This document shows, piece after piece, positions 1 to 9,256 of a stretch of 64,000 nt of DNA. How positions within the stretch are numbered: the stretch's first letter is position 1; each line of letters opens with the position of its first letter. The notes beneath the pieces were generated by a model. It had not been told where the DNA came from. It saw only the letters and a list, made by a program, of their open reading frames with translations, and made no database searches. Made by a program: the position numbers and the translations under genes. This stretch comes from Streptomyces sp. BK340. GTDB lineage: Bacteria > Actinomycetota > Actinomycetes > Streptomycetales > Streptomycetaceae. The DNA lies in contig NZ_VISR01000013.1 of NCBI RefSeq assembly GCF_007827595.1, positions 62,001-126,000 on the forward strand, written 5' to 3'.

Positions 1-1
1 C

Positions 2-115
2 GTCACGGTCTCCCGCACCGTCCGCCACGGCGCCGGCTGGCGCCTGCTCCTCGGCGACCAGGGCGCCTGTGTTATCCATGCCGACTCCGCTTGTCGATGT
101 CAGCGTCGACGATAG
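2..115 (+). CDS. 3' end of an unidentified gene (partial, uncertain)
   Basis: An open frame runs in from the left edge and stops at a TAG at 113-115. Its first 22 codons all end in G or C, the usual coding signature in this genome, but the last 15 codons lose that bias. The short peptide, containing RHGAGWRLLLGDQGA, is too little to identify. An alternative is a gene reading left from an ATG at 79 on the minus strand, which has a GGAG ribosome site five bases upstream but a weaker third-position bias. I favour the plus-strand reading only slightly. Confidence 0.3.
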   Translation, partial: VTVSRTVRHGAGWRLLLGDQGACVIHADSACRCQRRR

Positions 116-240
116 CGGCCCATATCGGCCGTTCCACCATCTCCCGCGCGCCCGGCCCCACTTCCCACCTCCCCTTTCTCACCTCTTTCCCTCCCCTTTG
201 CGCCTCACGTTTGTCACCGCCCGGCAGTACGGTGTCACCC

Positions 241-1275
241 ATGCGCCCCGACACGTCTGCCGAGAATGTCGACCACACCGCCGAGGCGGCACGCCTGGAG
301 CGGACCGCCGGCCTGTACCCCGAGGACGCCGAGGCCCTGCTGCTGCGCGCCGCGGCCCACCTCGAACTCTCCGGCGACCGCCCCGCCGCGACGACGCTCT
401 ACGACCGCCTGCTGTCCGATCTCTCCTCGCTGGAGAACCCCCACCTGGTGCGGGCTCTGAAGGCGTCGAACCTCTGGGAGTACGACCACGAGGCAGAGGC
501 AAGGGCGATCATCGACGGAATCCGGGCGTCGGCGCCCCGCGACCCGGCCCCCTGGGTGATCGTGGCCGAGTCCCTGGAGGCGCACGACGAGCTGCAGGCG
601 GCGGCGGAGACCTTCACGGAGGCGGCGACCCTGCTGCTGACGGACGGCTCGGAGCCTCCGTATTCGACACATCCGGTGCTGTTCGGCCGTCACCGCGTCC
701 GCCGGATGCTGGGCCTGGCCCACGACGACTGGGACACCCTGGCGGACACCCTCCACTCGTCCCCGGTCTCCTCGGTCTCCCTGGACGAACTCCACGACCC
801 GAAGCGGGTGTGGTCGCTGGGGTCGGACAATCCGGCGGAGCTGCAGGCGGAGATCTCGCGGTTGCGGGCGGAGCTGGGGGCGTACCGGGAGGCCCTGTCC
901 CGCCCCTTCCCCGTGGCGGTCCTGCACTGGCCGTCCGACGAACTGGGCGAACTGCTCTCGGCGTACCCGGACCTGGCCGACGAGTACCCCTCCCACCCCG
1001 AGCACCTCACGACGATAGAGACCTCACTGAGGGAGCTGGCGGGTTCCGGCACTCCGAACCTCGGCATCGTCACGGGCACGGTCCCGTCGTACGAGGCGTT
1101 CGCGGCGTCGGAGGGGGCGTCGCCGGGGGATGCGACGTTGCTGCCGCAGTATGCGACGACTTTGGCTGCGCGGGGGCGGGCTGTGGTTTGGCCGCCTCAG
1201 CGGGGGGCGGAGTGCTGGTGTGGCTCTGGTGGGATCTATGAGGGGTGCCACGGGGCAGCAATGTACGAAGCGTAG
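241..1275 (+). CDS. SEC-C motif protein with helical (TPR-like) repeats
   Basis: A 344-residue protein. The N-terminal 120 residues are Ala/Leu/Glu-rich helices of tetratricopeptide-like character (PEDAEALLLRAAAHLELSGD). The extreme C-terminus carries CWCGSGGIYEGCHG, a SEC-C type metal-binding motif with Cys/Cys/Cys/His ligands, as found at the end of SecA and in many stand-alone proteins, where it is thought to bind zinc and aid protein contacts. The frame stays open further upstream, but the ATG at 241 begins the stretch that looks like real protein. The middle is not recognised, so no pathway is assigned. The gene lies just outside the left edge of the defence island. Confidence 0.7.
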   Translation: MRPDTSAENVDHTAEAARLERTAGLYPEDAEALLLRAAAHLELSGDRPAATTLYDRLLSDLSSLENPHLVRALKASNLWEYDHEAEARAIIDGIRASAPRDPAPWVIVAESLEAHDELQAAAETFTEAATLLLTDGSEPPYSTHPVLFGRHRVRRMLGLAHDDWDTLADTLHSSPVSSVSLDELHDPKRVWSLGSDNPAELQAEISRLRAELGAYREALSRPFPVAVLHWPSDELGELLSAYPDLADEYPSHPEHLTTIETSLRELAGSGTPNLGIVTGTVPSYEAFAASEGASPGDATLLPQYATTLAARGRAVVWPPQRGAECWCGSGGIYEGCHGAAMYEA

Positions 1276-1298
1276 AGGCAGATCGGCACGAGGGTGGC

Positions 1299-2039
1299 TC
1301 ACCCGACGGTCGTCTGGTCCGGTCGCATCAGGTCCGAGATGGACTTCACACCACCGTGCGCGGTGAGGCCTCCGTCCATGGGAATCTCCGCTCCGGTGAC
1401 AAAGGAAGACTCGTCGGAGAGGTGTAGCCCCCGAGAGGCACGATGTCGTCGACGGTACCTCTTCAGCCGGGAGCGTCTCCGGGATGGTCGTCTCACGGAA
1501 GGCAGCGGTGACAGCGGACGTCATCTCGGTCTGGATGTAGCTCGGGTGCACGGTATTGACCCGGATCCCCCGCGGCCCAACTCCAGAACAGCGATCTTCG
1601 TCACCCCACGCAAGGCCCACATACTGGCGCTGTGCGCCACTGGGTAGTAACCAATGAGCACACAGACGACCCGACGTTCACGATGGACGAGTCGGGCGGC
1701 ATCAACGGGGCGAGTTACTGGGCGCCCAACAGCGGGCCGGTCGTGTTCGCTGCGGGGACTGCGCGAAGTTGGGCGCACCTCGCCGAGGCGGTCCCGCTGG
1801 ATGATGCCAGCGTTGTTGACCAGGCCGTGGGTGTGGCCATAGGTGTCACGGACTTCGGTGGACAGATCCGACCAGTCCACCTCACTGGCGACGTCGAAGT
1901 CTCGGCAGTTGTCTTCGAGGCGTACGTCAGTCCTGATCACCTGGGCGCTGCACGGGCGGGGGCATCCGCTTCTGCGGTGCCTTGGCCTCGGGCGGCGCCG
2001 GTCACTACAACCTTGCCAGCGCGGTGCCCGATTCATGGA
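1299..2039 (-). pseudogene. Broken short-chain dehydrogenase/reductase gene
   Basis: Fragments of one SDR oxidoreductase lie in order on the minus strand but in different frames. A damaged N-terminal nucleotide-binding part is followed by VRLEDNCRDFDVASEVDW and the structural motif LVNNAGI (about 1785-1920). Next come a degraded active-site helix (ASMWALRGVTKIAVLELG, about 1590), GPRGIRVNTVHPSYIQTEM (about 1520-1570) and the C-terminal ESSFVTGAEIPMDGGLTAHG (about 1350-1410). At least two frameshifts separate these pieces, and the YxxxK catalytic pair is not preserved. This is a decayed gene, not a frame error in a live one. It borders the defence island and may mark where foreign DNA entered. 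Confidence 0.75.
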
Positions 2040-2139
2040 GAACAACATAGTTTCCACGGGCTACTTGGCGGTGGTCGCGTCTGGTCCAGCCGCAGTCGAA
2101 GCATACGGCGATCGATGACATCTGCGGTCAGAGTTGGCC

Positions 2140-2658
2140 ATGCCTCAAGCACGCCGGCAGAATACTTCAGTGTTTGGCGCTGTCCCGTCCTCCCCATCCG
2201 TCTCCGCCCGCATGAGCCGCCAGGGCTCCCGCGATACGGCACCAGAGGTCGCTGTCCGACGCCTGCTGCACGCCTCGGGGCTTCGCTATCGGGTCAATGT
2301 CCCCGTACCGGGCATACCTCGCAGAACCATCGACATCGCCTTCAGTAAAGCCAAGATCGCGATCTTCCTGGACGGCTGCTTCTGGCACGGTTGCCCCGAA
2401 CACGCAACGCAGCCGAAGTCCAACGCAGAGTGGTGGCGGGCGAAGCTCGACAAGAACATGGCGCGCGATCTTGAGACTACCGAGCACCTCACCGCTGCAG
2501 GGTGGACAGTACTGCGCTTCTGGGAGCACGAGTCTGCTGCGGATGTAGCCCGCCACATTTCCGCGTCCTTGGCATCCAAGCGACCACTCCCACCGGAGCA
2601 CGCCACCGGCACAGGCCACACCGAGACCGGTGATGGTGACAACCAATCGTGCCCCTGA
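2140..2658 (+). CDS. vsr: Very short patch repair endonuclease (Vsr family)
   Basis: A 172-residue Vsr-type nuclease. Family members nick 5' of the T in T:G mismatches that arise when 5-methylcytosine deaminates, and usually accompany a cytosine-5 methyltransferase. Visible family features are MSRQGSRDTAPEVAVRR near residue 25, the catalytic aspartate in RRTIDIAF, the zinc-region signature FLDGCFWHGCPEH, and GWTVLRFWEHE near the end, where the usual Cys ligand appears as His. The ATG at 2140 is chosen, with an ATG at 2212 possible. It precedes the Z1/GHKL operon by 145 nt on the same strand and presumably serves the methyltransferases at its far end. Vsr proteins are also common members of MORC-type restriction operons. 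Confidence 0.88.
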   Translation: MPQARRQNTSVFGAVPSSPSVSARMSRQGSRDTAPEVAVRRLLHASGLRYRVNVPVPGIPRRTIDIAFSKAKIAIFLDGCFWHGCPEHATQPKSNAEWWRAKLDKNMARDLETTEHLTAAGWTVLRFWEHESAADVARHISASLASKRPLPPEHATGTGHTETGDGDNQSCP

Positions 2659-2803
2659 TCCACTTATCAACAACCGCCTCACCCAATAATGTGTAGGGGT
2701 TGTGCAAGTGGGGTGCCGACCTGCGCTTCAGAGCGGTCTGTCGCGACGGCAGAGCTCTACGGTCGGGCGGCGTGACGAGCGAGAGCGGGGGCGGTCGAGT
2801 CCT

Positions 2804-5353
2804 GTGACCGACGAATTCGATGACATGTACGAGACGTTCAAGGCAATCTTGGACGCCTTCCCCCCGTCCGAGGCCGTGAAGCGACTGGAGCTGATGGGCG
2901 TCCCCTCGGAGGTCATCCAGCAGATACGCGATCGTCACGAGCAGCAGACGATACGCATCAAGGAACTCGAAGAACCCCACGCCGTCGTTCTGGGCAACCG
3001 CGACACCTGGTACACGGGCCCACAGCCCAGGGACAAGTACTGGCCCGCAATCAAGGACCTGCTGCTCAAGGACGGCTGGCCCAAGGACACCGCCATCCAG
3101 AACCTGGACGATTCCTCCACTCGGGTCGTCTCGCTGCTTAACCACCCGAAGGAAAAGGCGTTCTCGACGCGGGGTCTCGTAGTCGGCTATGTCCAGTCCG
3201 GCAAGACGACGAACTTCACTTCGGTCATGGCCAAGGCCGCCGATCGCGGCTACAAGCTGTTCATTGTCCTTGCGGGCATTCACAACGGCCTTCGCCGTCA
3301 AACCCAGGCCCGCCTGGTTCAGCAGCTCGTGGAGCCCAACCCCTCACTGTGGTCCCAACTGACCGATTTGGACAAGGACTTCACCCCTACGGCGAATCCA
3401 GCCTCGTACTTCGGGAAGAGCAACAAGACGCACGTGCTGTGCGTGGTGAAGAAGAACGCAACCGTGCTGCGCAAGCTGGCCGTGTGGCTGGACAAGGCGG
3501 CGGACTACCTGAAGGACTGCCCGGCCCTGATCATCGACGACGAGGCGGACCAGGCCACCGTTGCAACGAAGTCCATCAATCCGCTGATCCTCAGCATGAT
3601 GAAGAGCCTGCCGCGTTCCGCGTACGTGGGATACACGGCATCGCCGTTCGCCAACCTGCTGATCGATCCGAGCGCCGAGGATCTCTATCCGCGGGACTTC
3701 GTCGTCAATCTGCCCAAGCCTGATGGACACTTCGGTACGGAGGTCCTCTTCGGGCGCTATGCACTGGACGGCGAGGATCCCGACCAGGTCGACGACGGCC
3801 ACGACATGATCAGGTCTGTGCCGGAGGACGATGTCCCGTGCGTGCGTCCCGAGACAAAGGCCGACGCTGAGGGCTTCGAGCCCGTCATCACCGACACCCT
3901 CCGCAGGGCGGTCGAGTACTTCTGGCTCGTGACGGCTGCTCGCCGTGTCCGCCGTACCGGCAATCCGCACAGCACGATGCTGATCCACACAAGCGTCAAC
4001 ACCGCCGTGCACAACAGCTTCGAGCGACCGCTGCAGCACTTGCTGAACCGGGCCTCGCAGACAATGACCGACACGGTCTTCCTCTCCCGGTTGCGTGATC
4101 TTTGGGATCAGGAGACGGCGCGCGTTCCCGCCGAGGACTTCGGCGAGACCAAGGTGCCGTTCGACGACCTGTTGCCCGAACTGCCAGGAGTTCTTCGCAG
4201 TTGCCGCATCATCATGGACAACTCCAGCAGTGAGGCTCGCCTCGACTACGAGAACGGTCCAGTCGTGGCGATAGCCGTGGGAGGCAACACCCTCTCGCGC
4301 GGACTCACCCTCGAAGGCCTGTCGGTCAGCTACTTCGTACGTGCCGTCTCCGCATACGACACTCTGCTGCAGATGGGCCGTTGGTTCGGCTTCCGCAACG
4401 GTTACGCCGACCTGCCCCGCATCTGGATGACCGACGAACTGGCCGAGTGGTTCCGGCACCTTGCCACGGTCGAGACCGAGATGCGCCGGGACATCGACAT
4501 CTACATAACCGAGTCCGAGACGCCCCTCACCTTCGCCGTGCGTCTGCGTACCCACCCTGCTCTGCGCGTGACTGCGGCCGCCAAAATGCGCGACGCGGTC
4601 ACGGCTGCATCCTCGTACGCAGGCAAACGGGTTCAGACCCACTACTTCCACACCAACGCCGACTGGCTGCGTGGAAACACCGCTGCCGCACGAGAGCTCG
4701 TCACTGCGGCGCTCTCGAATGCCGTCAGGGTGGAGAGTCGCTCGACCGAGAGCCGATACATCTTCCGTGACGTGCCGTACGACGCCGTGACCGACTTCCT
4801 GGCGTCCTACAAGTTCCATGAGAAGTCGCCCGAGAACGATGCGGACCTGATCAGCGGCTACATCCGGAAGCGGGTGGCAGCCGGCTCGCTGCGCCGGTGG
4901 AACATCGCGATCGTCGGCAGCTCCGCGGGCGAGTCCTTCGAGTTCGTGCCCGGGATATCCGTCGGGCGCAACCTCCGTAGCCGCGTCGCCACGACCAACC
5001 CCTCTCCGGACTTCGCCGACATCAAGACGCTCATGAGCCGCCGTGATGCTGCCGTGGATCTGACCGGAGACACTGCGAAACTCAATGAGAAGGGCATCAT
5101 CGACGAGCGTCGCGTCCAGCTTCCGGACACGGGCCTGCTGGTTCTGTATCCGATCGACAAGACGTCCGAACCCGGCCCGGGAAAGAAGCTGCGTGCCCCT
5201 TTGAACGCCGAGGAAGACGTGATCGGCGTCGGCCTCGTCTTCCCGGAACCGCAGCACGGGGACAGCACGGTGGAGAAGTACGTCTCCGCCGATTTGTCGG
5301 GTGTGCGATTGGAGGACGAGGACCTCAGCCTCCTCGAAGGTGAAGACGCATGA
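2804..5353 (+). CDS. Z1 domain ATPase/helicase of a defence system
   Basis: An 849-residue superfamily II-type ATPase with a Z1 domain. The Walker A motif is GYVQSGKTT (residues 128-136), the Walker B/DEAD-like motif is LIIDDEADQ (242-250), TASPFANLL follows (about 278-286), and LQMGRWFGFR is the arginine-finger motif in the Z1 region. Z1 proteins are known from restriction operons with MutL/MORC-like ATPases, and as one component of the MZA antiphage system, where they probably move along or remodel DNA. The GTG at 2804 starts the conserved-looking protein; an in-frame GTG at 2702 would add 34 low-complexity residues. The stop overlaps the next start as ATGA, suggesting coupled translation and a fixed ratio to the nuclease. 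Confidence 0.87.
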   Translation: MTDEFDDMYETFKAILDAFPPSEAVKRLELMGVPSEVIQQIRDRHEQQTIRIKELEEPHAVVLGNRDTWYTGPQPRDKYWPAIKDLLLKDGWPKDTAIQNLDDSSTRVVSLLNHPKEKAFSTRGLVVGYVQSGKTTNFTSVMAKAADRGYKLFIVLAGIHNGLRRQTQARLVQQLVEPNPSLWSQLTDLDKDFTPTANPASYFGKSNKTHVLCVVKKNATVLRKLAVWLDKAADYLKDCPALIIDDEADQATVATKSINPLILSMMKSLPRSAYVGYTASPFANLLIDPSAEDLYPRDFVVNLPKPDGHFGTEVLFGRYALDGEDPDQVDDGHDMIRSVPEDDVPCVRPETKADAEGFEPVITDTLRRAVEYFWLVTAARRVRRTGNPHSTMLIHTSVNTAVHNSFERPLQHLLNRASQTMTDTVFLSRLRDLWDQETARVPAEDFGETKVPFDDLLPELPGVLRSCRIIMDNSSSEARLDYENGPVVAIAVGGNTLSRGLTLEGLSVSYFVRAVSAYDTLLQMGRWFGFRNGYADLPRIWMTDELAEWFRHLATVETEMRRDIDIYITESETPLTFAVRLRTHPALRVTAAAKMRDAVTAASSYAGKRVQTHYFHTNADWLRGNTAAARELVTAALSNAVRVESRSTESRYIFRDVPYDAVTDFLASYKFHEKSPENDADLISGYIRKRVAAGSLRRWNIAIVGSSAGESFEFVPGISVGRNLRSRVATTNPSPDFADIKTLMSRRDAAVDLTGDTAKLNEKGIIDERRVQLPDTGLLVLYPIDKTSEPGPGKKLRAPLNAEEDVIGVGLVFPEPQHGDSTVEKYVSADLSGVRLEDEDLSLLEGEDA

Positions 5354-6375
5354 GCGGCGATGCCTTCCGTGAGGTGGTCGAGGAGCACTGGGCCGCGCTC
5401 GAAGCAGCGCCGACCAGCGGCGAGCGTCGCCTCCGCGTTTCACAACTGCCGGTGCTGACCGAGCAAGGCGCCTTGGTGGCAGCGGTCGATCACGACGGGT
5501 TCCGTCACGTGCTCGTACCGGTGCACCCGCATCTGAAGATTCGTTCCGGCCTCGACGGCCCCGTCCTCCACTTGCACAAGCGCCCCCTGGAGGATGAGGA
5601 GACATACCAGACGTACGCCGATCTCGCCTGCCTGCGCACGGACCTGAACGACCTGTTCACAGAGCTGTGCGCCGACATACTGGCTGCGACAGAGGGACTG
5701 TCGAACAACCCGGTCAAGGCTCTCTATCGGGTCCTCGACCGCTGGAAGGCTCTGTTCCAACCGCAGGGCGCCGTGCTGGGTCCCGAACAACTGGCGGGCC
5801 TGTTCGGGGAGCTGCTGGTGCTCGACCGACTCCTGCATTTGGACCCCAGCGCGCATCGCCTCTGGCGCGGACCAGAAGGTCACCACCACGACTTCACCTC
5901 CGGAGACCTCGCTGTCGAGGTGAAGACGAGCACCAAAGGAGAAGGGCGAAGGCCGCGTGTTCACGGGCTCGACCAACTCGACGCCCCGCAGGGTGGAACC
6001 CTCAGCCTGGCCTGGTTCCGCTTGCACCGCACCGTCAGTGGCGGTTCGGGTGTCGGATTCTTGGAACTGCTCGAACGGACGCTTCGCTCCTGTGACGACG
6101 AAATCGCGCTCCTCGACCTTCTCTCCCAAGCCGGTTACCGGTCCGTCGATGCCGAGCGGTACCGCGATGTGCGCTTCGTCGTCACTGAGGAGCGTTGGTA
6201 CGAAGTGACCGCCGGCTTTCCCTCGTTGACCAGCCGAGCACTCGTCACAGCAGGCCTGCCGATTTCCGTTCTCGACGTCGAGTACACCATCGACCTTTCC
6301 GGTGAGACTCCGGTCCCCATGGCGCCCGACGCGGTGTCCCGAACGATCGACCGCATGATCCAGGAGTCCGCGTGA
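5350..6375 (+). CDS. PD-(D/E)XK nuclease-like protein (DUF4420 type)
   Basis: A 341-residue protein matching the PD-(D/E)XK motif (DUF4420) family, the standard partner of Z1 and MutL/MORC-like ATPases. The likely active site is Glu154 in LFGELLVLDRL, Asp181 in HHHDFTSGD, and the Glu190-Val-Lys192 pair in LAVEVKTST, which together form the restriction-endonuclease fold metal site. It is thus the most probable double-strand cutting enzyme of this island. It overlaps the Z1 gene upstream (ATGA) and the GHKL gene downstream (GTGA). No membrane segment or signal peptide is seen, so it should act in the cytoplasm on DNA. The family call rests on motif and context rather than on a search. Confidence 0.82.
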   Translation: MSGDAFREVVEEHWAALEAAPTSGERRLRVSQLPVLTEQGALVAAVDHDGFRHVLVPVHPHLKIRSGLDGPVLHLHKRPLEDEETYQTYADLACLRTDLNDLFTELCADILAATEGLSNNPVKALYRVLDRWKALFQPQGAVLGPEQLAGLFGELLVLDRLLHLDPSAHRLWRGPEGHHHDFTSGDLAVEVKTSTKGEGRRPRVHGLDQLDAPQGGTLSLAWFRLHRTVSGGSGVGFLELLERTLRSCDDEIALLDLLSQAGYRSVDAERYRDVRFVVTEERWYEVTAGFPSLTSRALVTAGLPISVLDVEYTIDLSGETPVPMAPDAVSRTIDRMIQESA

Positions 6376-8363
6376 CGGAACCCCGCTGGTTCTCCCAGCC
6401 CTACCCTCCGGAAGGTGCGAGCGCCGCCGAGGGCATTCGCAATCAGCTCGGCCGGCCCGAGCTCGATCTGCTCACCATCCTGGTGCGGGAGTCCGCCCAG
6501 AACAGTTGGGATGCCCGGCTCGAGCAGTCAGCGGCACCCGTGGACTATCGCATCGACATGTGGACCGTCGGACCCGCCCACGCCGGCGCGTGGCGAGAGC
6601 TTCTGCTGGCAGGCGCTCCGAACAACACCGAGCACTTCCCGCTTCGTGACACGCTCAAGGGGGCCCCGGTCCGGGTTCTGTCCGTGTCCGATCGCGGCAC
6701 CCGAGGGCTCGGAGGCCCCACGCGAGCGGACAATGCCGTGGGTCCCGAGCGGGATTTCGTCTCCTTCATCCGCAACATCGGCGAACCACGCGACACAGCG
6801 CTCGGCGGTGGCACTTACGGCTTCGGCAAAGGCATTTTCTACCTGCTGTCCAGGCCCGGGACCGTCATCGTCCATTCCCGCTGCCGAACCGCTGCGGGCG
6901 GACACGAAACACGTCTCATCGGCTGCACCCTCTGGAAGAGCTACGTTGCGGCGGAATCCGACGGCGGTCGCCGCTACACCGGTAGACACTGGTGGGGCGA
7001 CACATCGGGCGAAGTGATCGAGCCACTCGTGGGCGCAGAGGCGGAAGCCGTGGCTCAACGCCTCGGCCTCAAGGCCTTCGGACCGGAGGAGACCGGCACC
7101 ACGGTCGCCGTCATCGACCCGAATCTTGACGATCTCGAGCCCGCACAGGCGGCCGAATATCTGGGCGACACCATCGCCTGGCACCTGTGGCCCAAAATGA
7201 TCTCCACAGCGGGCAAACCAGCTGCCATGCGATTCTCCGTGGCCCACGACGGAGTGCAGCACCCGGTACCTGATCCACGCACCATGCGCCCCCTCAACAT
7301 GTTCGTCGCGGCATACGAGACGATGGTCGGCCCGGGCGGCAACGACCTGGAATGCCTCAAGCCCAAGAAGCACTTGGGCCGGCTCGGCCTGGTGAAGCGC
7401 ATCATGCCCCCGCTGGACCCCACGCGAGCCTCCCGCATGCTGGATATCGAGGACCTGATCCATCACGTCTGCCTGATGCGACCTGCCGAGCTCGTCGTCA
7501 CCTATCACGCCGGACCCAAACCACCGAGCTCGAATCAGGGATACGCCGGAGTGTTCAGGGCCGACGAAGCCATGGACGACGTGTACGCCAAGGCCGAGCC
7601 ACCCACTCACGACGCCTGGAACCCACATTCCCTCGACAGACCTGAGAGCACGTACGTACAGACGACGTTTCGACGCATCGGCGAAGGTCTGGATACGTTG
7701 CTCTCCTTGAGCGGCACCGCGCGCCCCGGCGCCAGCAACGTCGCCCTGGGAGCGGCCAGTTCACTCTTTTCGGGATTGGTCGGCGGAGCCTGGGGCATCG
7801 GTGGAGCCACCGCCTATTCCAAACCGGGCAGCACCGTTACGAGTTCCTCCAGGTCGACCGACGCCGAGGAGACCACAACGCACCAGGCCGCCGGCGGTCG
7901 ACGCACCACGACGCAGTTCAGCGACCGGACCGACTTCAGCGGCACACACCCCACTGAGGGCTTCGGCGACGACGACCGGCCGGCCACAGGAACATCTGAC
8001 CCTGGAATGCTCGACGCTCCTCGTCGTCGTCCTCGAGTGCAGTACGTCGGCGACCCCTACTACGACGACCGCGGAGACAGCTCCGTTCTGGTTCAGGAGT
8101 TCCGACTGCCGGTACCCGGGCCTCAGCGCGTACGCATCGATCTCGCGGTCACTCTGCCCGGCACCGGCGGGCGAGAGACCGATCCGCCCATCGGGGCGAG
8201 CATGCCCGTACTGATCGGTTGGGAGGACGCCACAGGACAGCTCCACACCTCCGATCCGCAAGTGGTCGAAGGCGGCGACTCCGTCTGGCGTGCCGTTGTA
8301 CGGCCTGCTCCGGACACCATGACCGAGATCGGCATCAAGGTCGAAGCGGTGAGGACGCCGTGA
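6372..8363 (+). CDS. GHKL (MutL/MORC-like) ATPase of a defence system
   Basis: A 663-residue protein with an N-terminal GHKL ATP-binding domain. Motif N is VRESAQNSWDAR (Glu40, Asn44), motif G1 is VSDRGTRGLGG (Asp107 and glycines), and motif G2 is GGGTYGFGKG (145-154). This pattern belongs to the MutL/MORC-like ATPases of restriction and MZA-type operons rather than to histidine kinases, since no phospho-accepting His domain is present. The centre (about 440-560) is Ser/Thr/Gly-rich and probably disordered, and a beta-rich domain follows at the C-terminus. GHKL clamps of this kind close on DNA with ATP and recruit nucleases. Start and stop both overlap neighbouring genes by 4 nt. Confidence 0.85.
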   Translation: MTEPRWFSQPYPPEGASAAEGIRNQLGRPELDLLTILVRESAQNSWDARLEQSAAPVDYRIDMWTVGPAHAGAWRELLLAGAPNNTEHFPLRDTLKGAPVRVLSVSDRGTRGLGGPTRADNAVGPERDFVSFIRNIGEPRDTALGGGTYGFGKGIFYLLSRPGTVIVHSRCRTAAGGHETRLIGCTLWKSYVAAESDGGRRYTGRHWWGDTSGEVIEPLVGAEAEAVAQRLGLKAFGPEETGTTVAVIDPNLDDLEPAQAAEYLGDTIAWHLWPKMISTAGKPAAMRFSVAHDGVQHPVPDPRTMRPLNMFVAAYETMVGPGGNDLECLKPKKHLGRLGLVKRIMPPLDPTRASRMLDIEDLIHHVCLMRPAELVVTYHAGPKPPSSNQGYAGVFRADEAMDDVYAKAEPPTHDAWNPHSLDRPESTYVQTTFRRIGEGLDTLLSLSGTARPGASNVALGAASSLFSGLVGGAWGIGGATAYSKPGSTVTSSSRSTDAEETTTHQAAGGRRTTTQFSDRTDFSGTHPTEGFGDDDRPATGTSDPGMLDAPRRRPRVQYVGDPYYDDRGDSSVLVQEFRLPVPGPQRVRIDLAVTLPGTGGRETDPPIGASMPVLIGWEDATGQLHTSDPQVVEGGDSVWRAVVRPAPDTMTEIGIKVEAVRTP

Positions 8364-9256
8364 CGCGACGCGTACTGCCCTACCGGGCCCCGACCGAGGA
8401 CGTCGTGACACCGGAACCCTGGCGTCTGGTGGTCGAGGACGGCGAGGTGACCCTGCCCGAGGCCTTGCCCGACTGGGACTACCAAATGGACGTGCACGTA
8501 CGCCGAACCGTCCGTGTCGACCTGGACCGGGTCAGGCAGCAGACGGGGCTGTCGGCGAACGCGGCGCTCATGCTCTCGGTCGTCTGGACTGCCACAGGTT
8601 CCAACCTCAGTGGCCCTGCTCAGCATGTGCGCATGTCCGAAGCCGGCACAAAGACAGTCGCATTCGACGTCCGGTTGCGTGGTGCCGACCTCGGCGGTCT
8701 GCTACTCCTGGACACCGCGCTCGTGCTCGCCGAACGTATGAACGACGCACGGCCGAGCTCGCCGAGGCGAGCGGGATCCGTGCTGTGGAGCGATCGCGAG
8801 GCACTTCGTCTGCAGGGAGACGCCCCGCAGTTCCCCATGGCCGTGATCGACTTCGCGCGGACATCGTTCCCGGAGCACGCCGCCTGGCACCTGCAAATCA
8901 GTGGAGGCCTGGAGAGCGCCACCATGGGTGCCCTGCTACTCCTCGTCAACGAGCAGAACACGGTCACCGCCACGGCATTCCAGAACGCGGCCAAGCCTCG
9001 CCCCGTTGATCGGATCGTTCTCTCGGCGGTGTACGCGGATGCCGCCAGGGTCATGGTCGAGCACGCGCTAGGACATGAAGAGTTCGTCGAGGACGCGGAC
9101 TTCCCCGACGGTTCCCTTGGCGCCACCCTGCTGAGTTTGTTCGACCAGCTGTTCCCCGGGCAGTCGATCACCGACATACGACTCCGCCGCCGGCAGTCGC
9201 CCGCCTTGTTCTCGTCGGATCTGCAGGCCGCCGTCAAGATCTTCGAGGTGTCATGA
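8360..9256 (+). CDS. Unknown protein embedded in the defence operon
   Basis: A 298-residue protein I cannot assign to a family. It begins at a GTG overlapping the GHKL stop (GTGA), and its own stop overlaps the next start (ATGA), so it is translated as part of the defence unit. It seems mixed alpha/beta: beta-like segments such as YQMDVHVRRTVRVDL and TVAFDVRLRGADL alternate with two Ala/Leu-rich helices. No nuclease motif, Walker motif, zinc ligands or membrane segment is visible. In the MZA system an AIPR protein accompanies MutL, Z1 and DUF4420 proteins; this protein is shorter and I do not see AIPR signatures. An adaptor or sensor role is only a guess. Confidence 0.8.
   Translation: MTRRVLPYRAPTEDVVTPEPWRLVVEDGEVTLPEALPDWDYQMDVHVRRTVRVDLDRVRQQTGLSANAALMLSVVWTATGSNLSGPAQHVRMSEAGTKTVAFDVRLRGADLGGLLLLDTALVLAERMNDARPSSPRRAGSVLWSDREALRLQGDAPQFPMAVIDFARTSFPEHAAWHLQISGGLESATMGALLLLVNEQNTVTATAFQNAAKPRPVDRIVLSAVYADAARVMVEHALGHEEFVEDADFPDGSLGATLLSLFDQLFPGQSITDIRLRRRQSPALFSSDLQAAVKIFEVS

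Noticed and set aside
1..79. Start of a minus-strand gene at ATG 79
   Set aside because: It has a fair ribosome site, but its third-position bias is weaker than that of the overlapping plus-strand frame. Kept only as an alternative in that entry.
3344..5605. A 753-codon minus-strand frame across the Z1 gene
   Set aside because: Peptide is Arg/Gly/His/Val-rich without domains and overlaps a well-supported ATPase gene; it is a high-GC antisense shadow.
6372..8363. Histidine kinase interpretation of the GHKL protein
   Set aside because: No HisKA or phospho-acceptor domain, no sensor or membrane segment, and the operon context is that of MutL/MORC-like defence ATPases.
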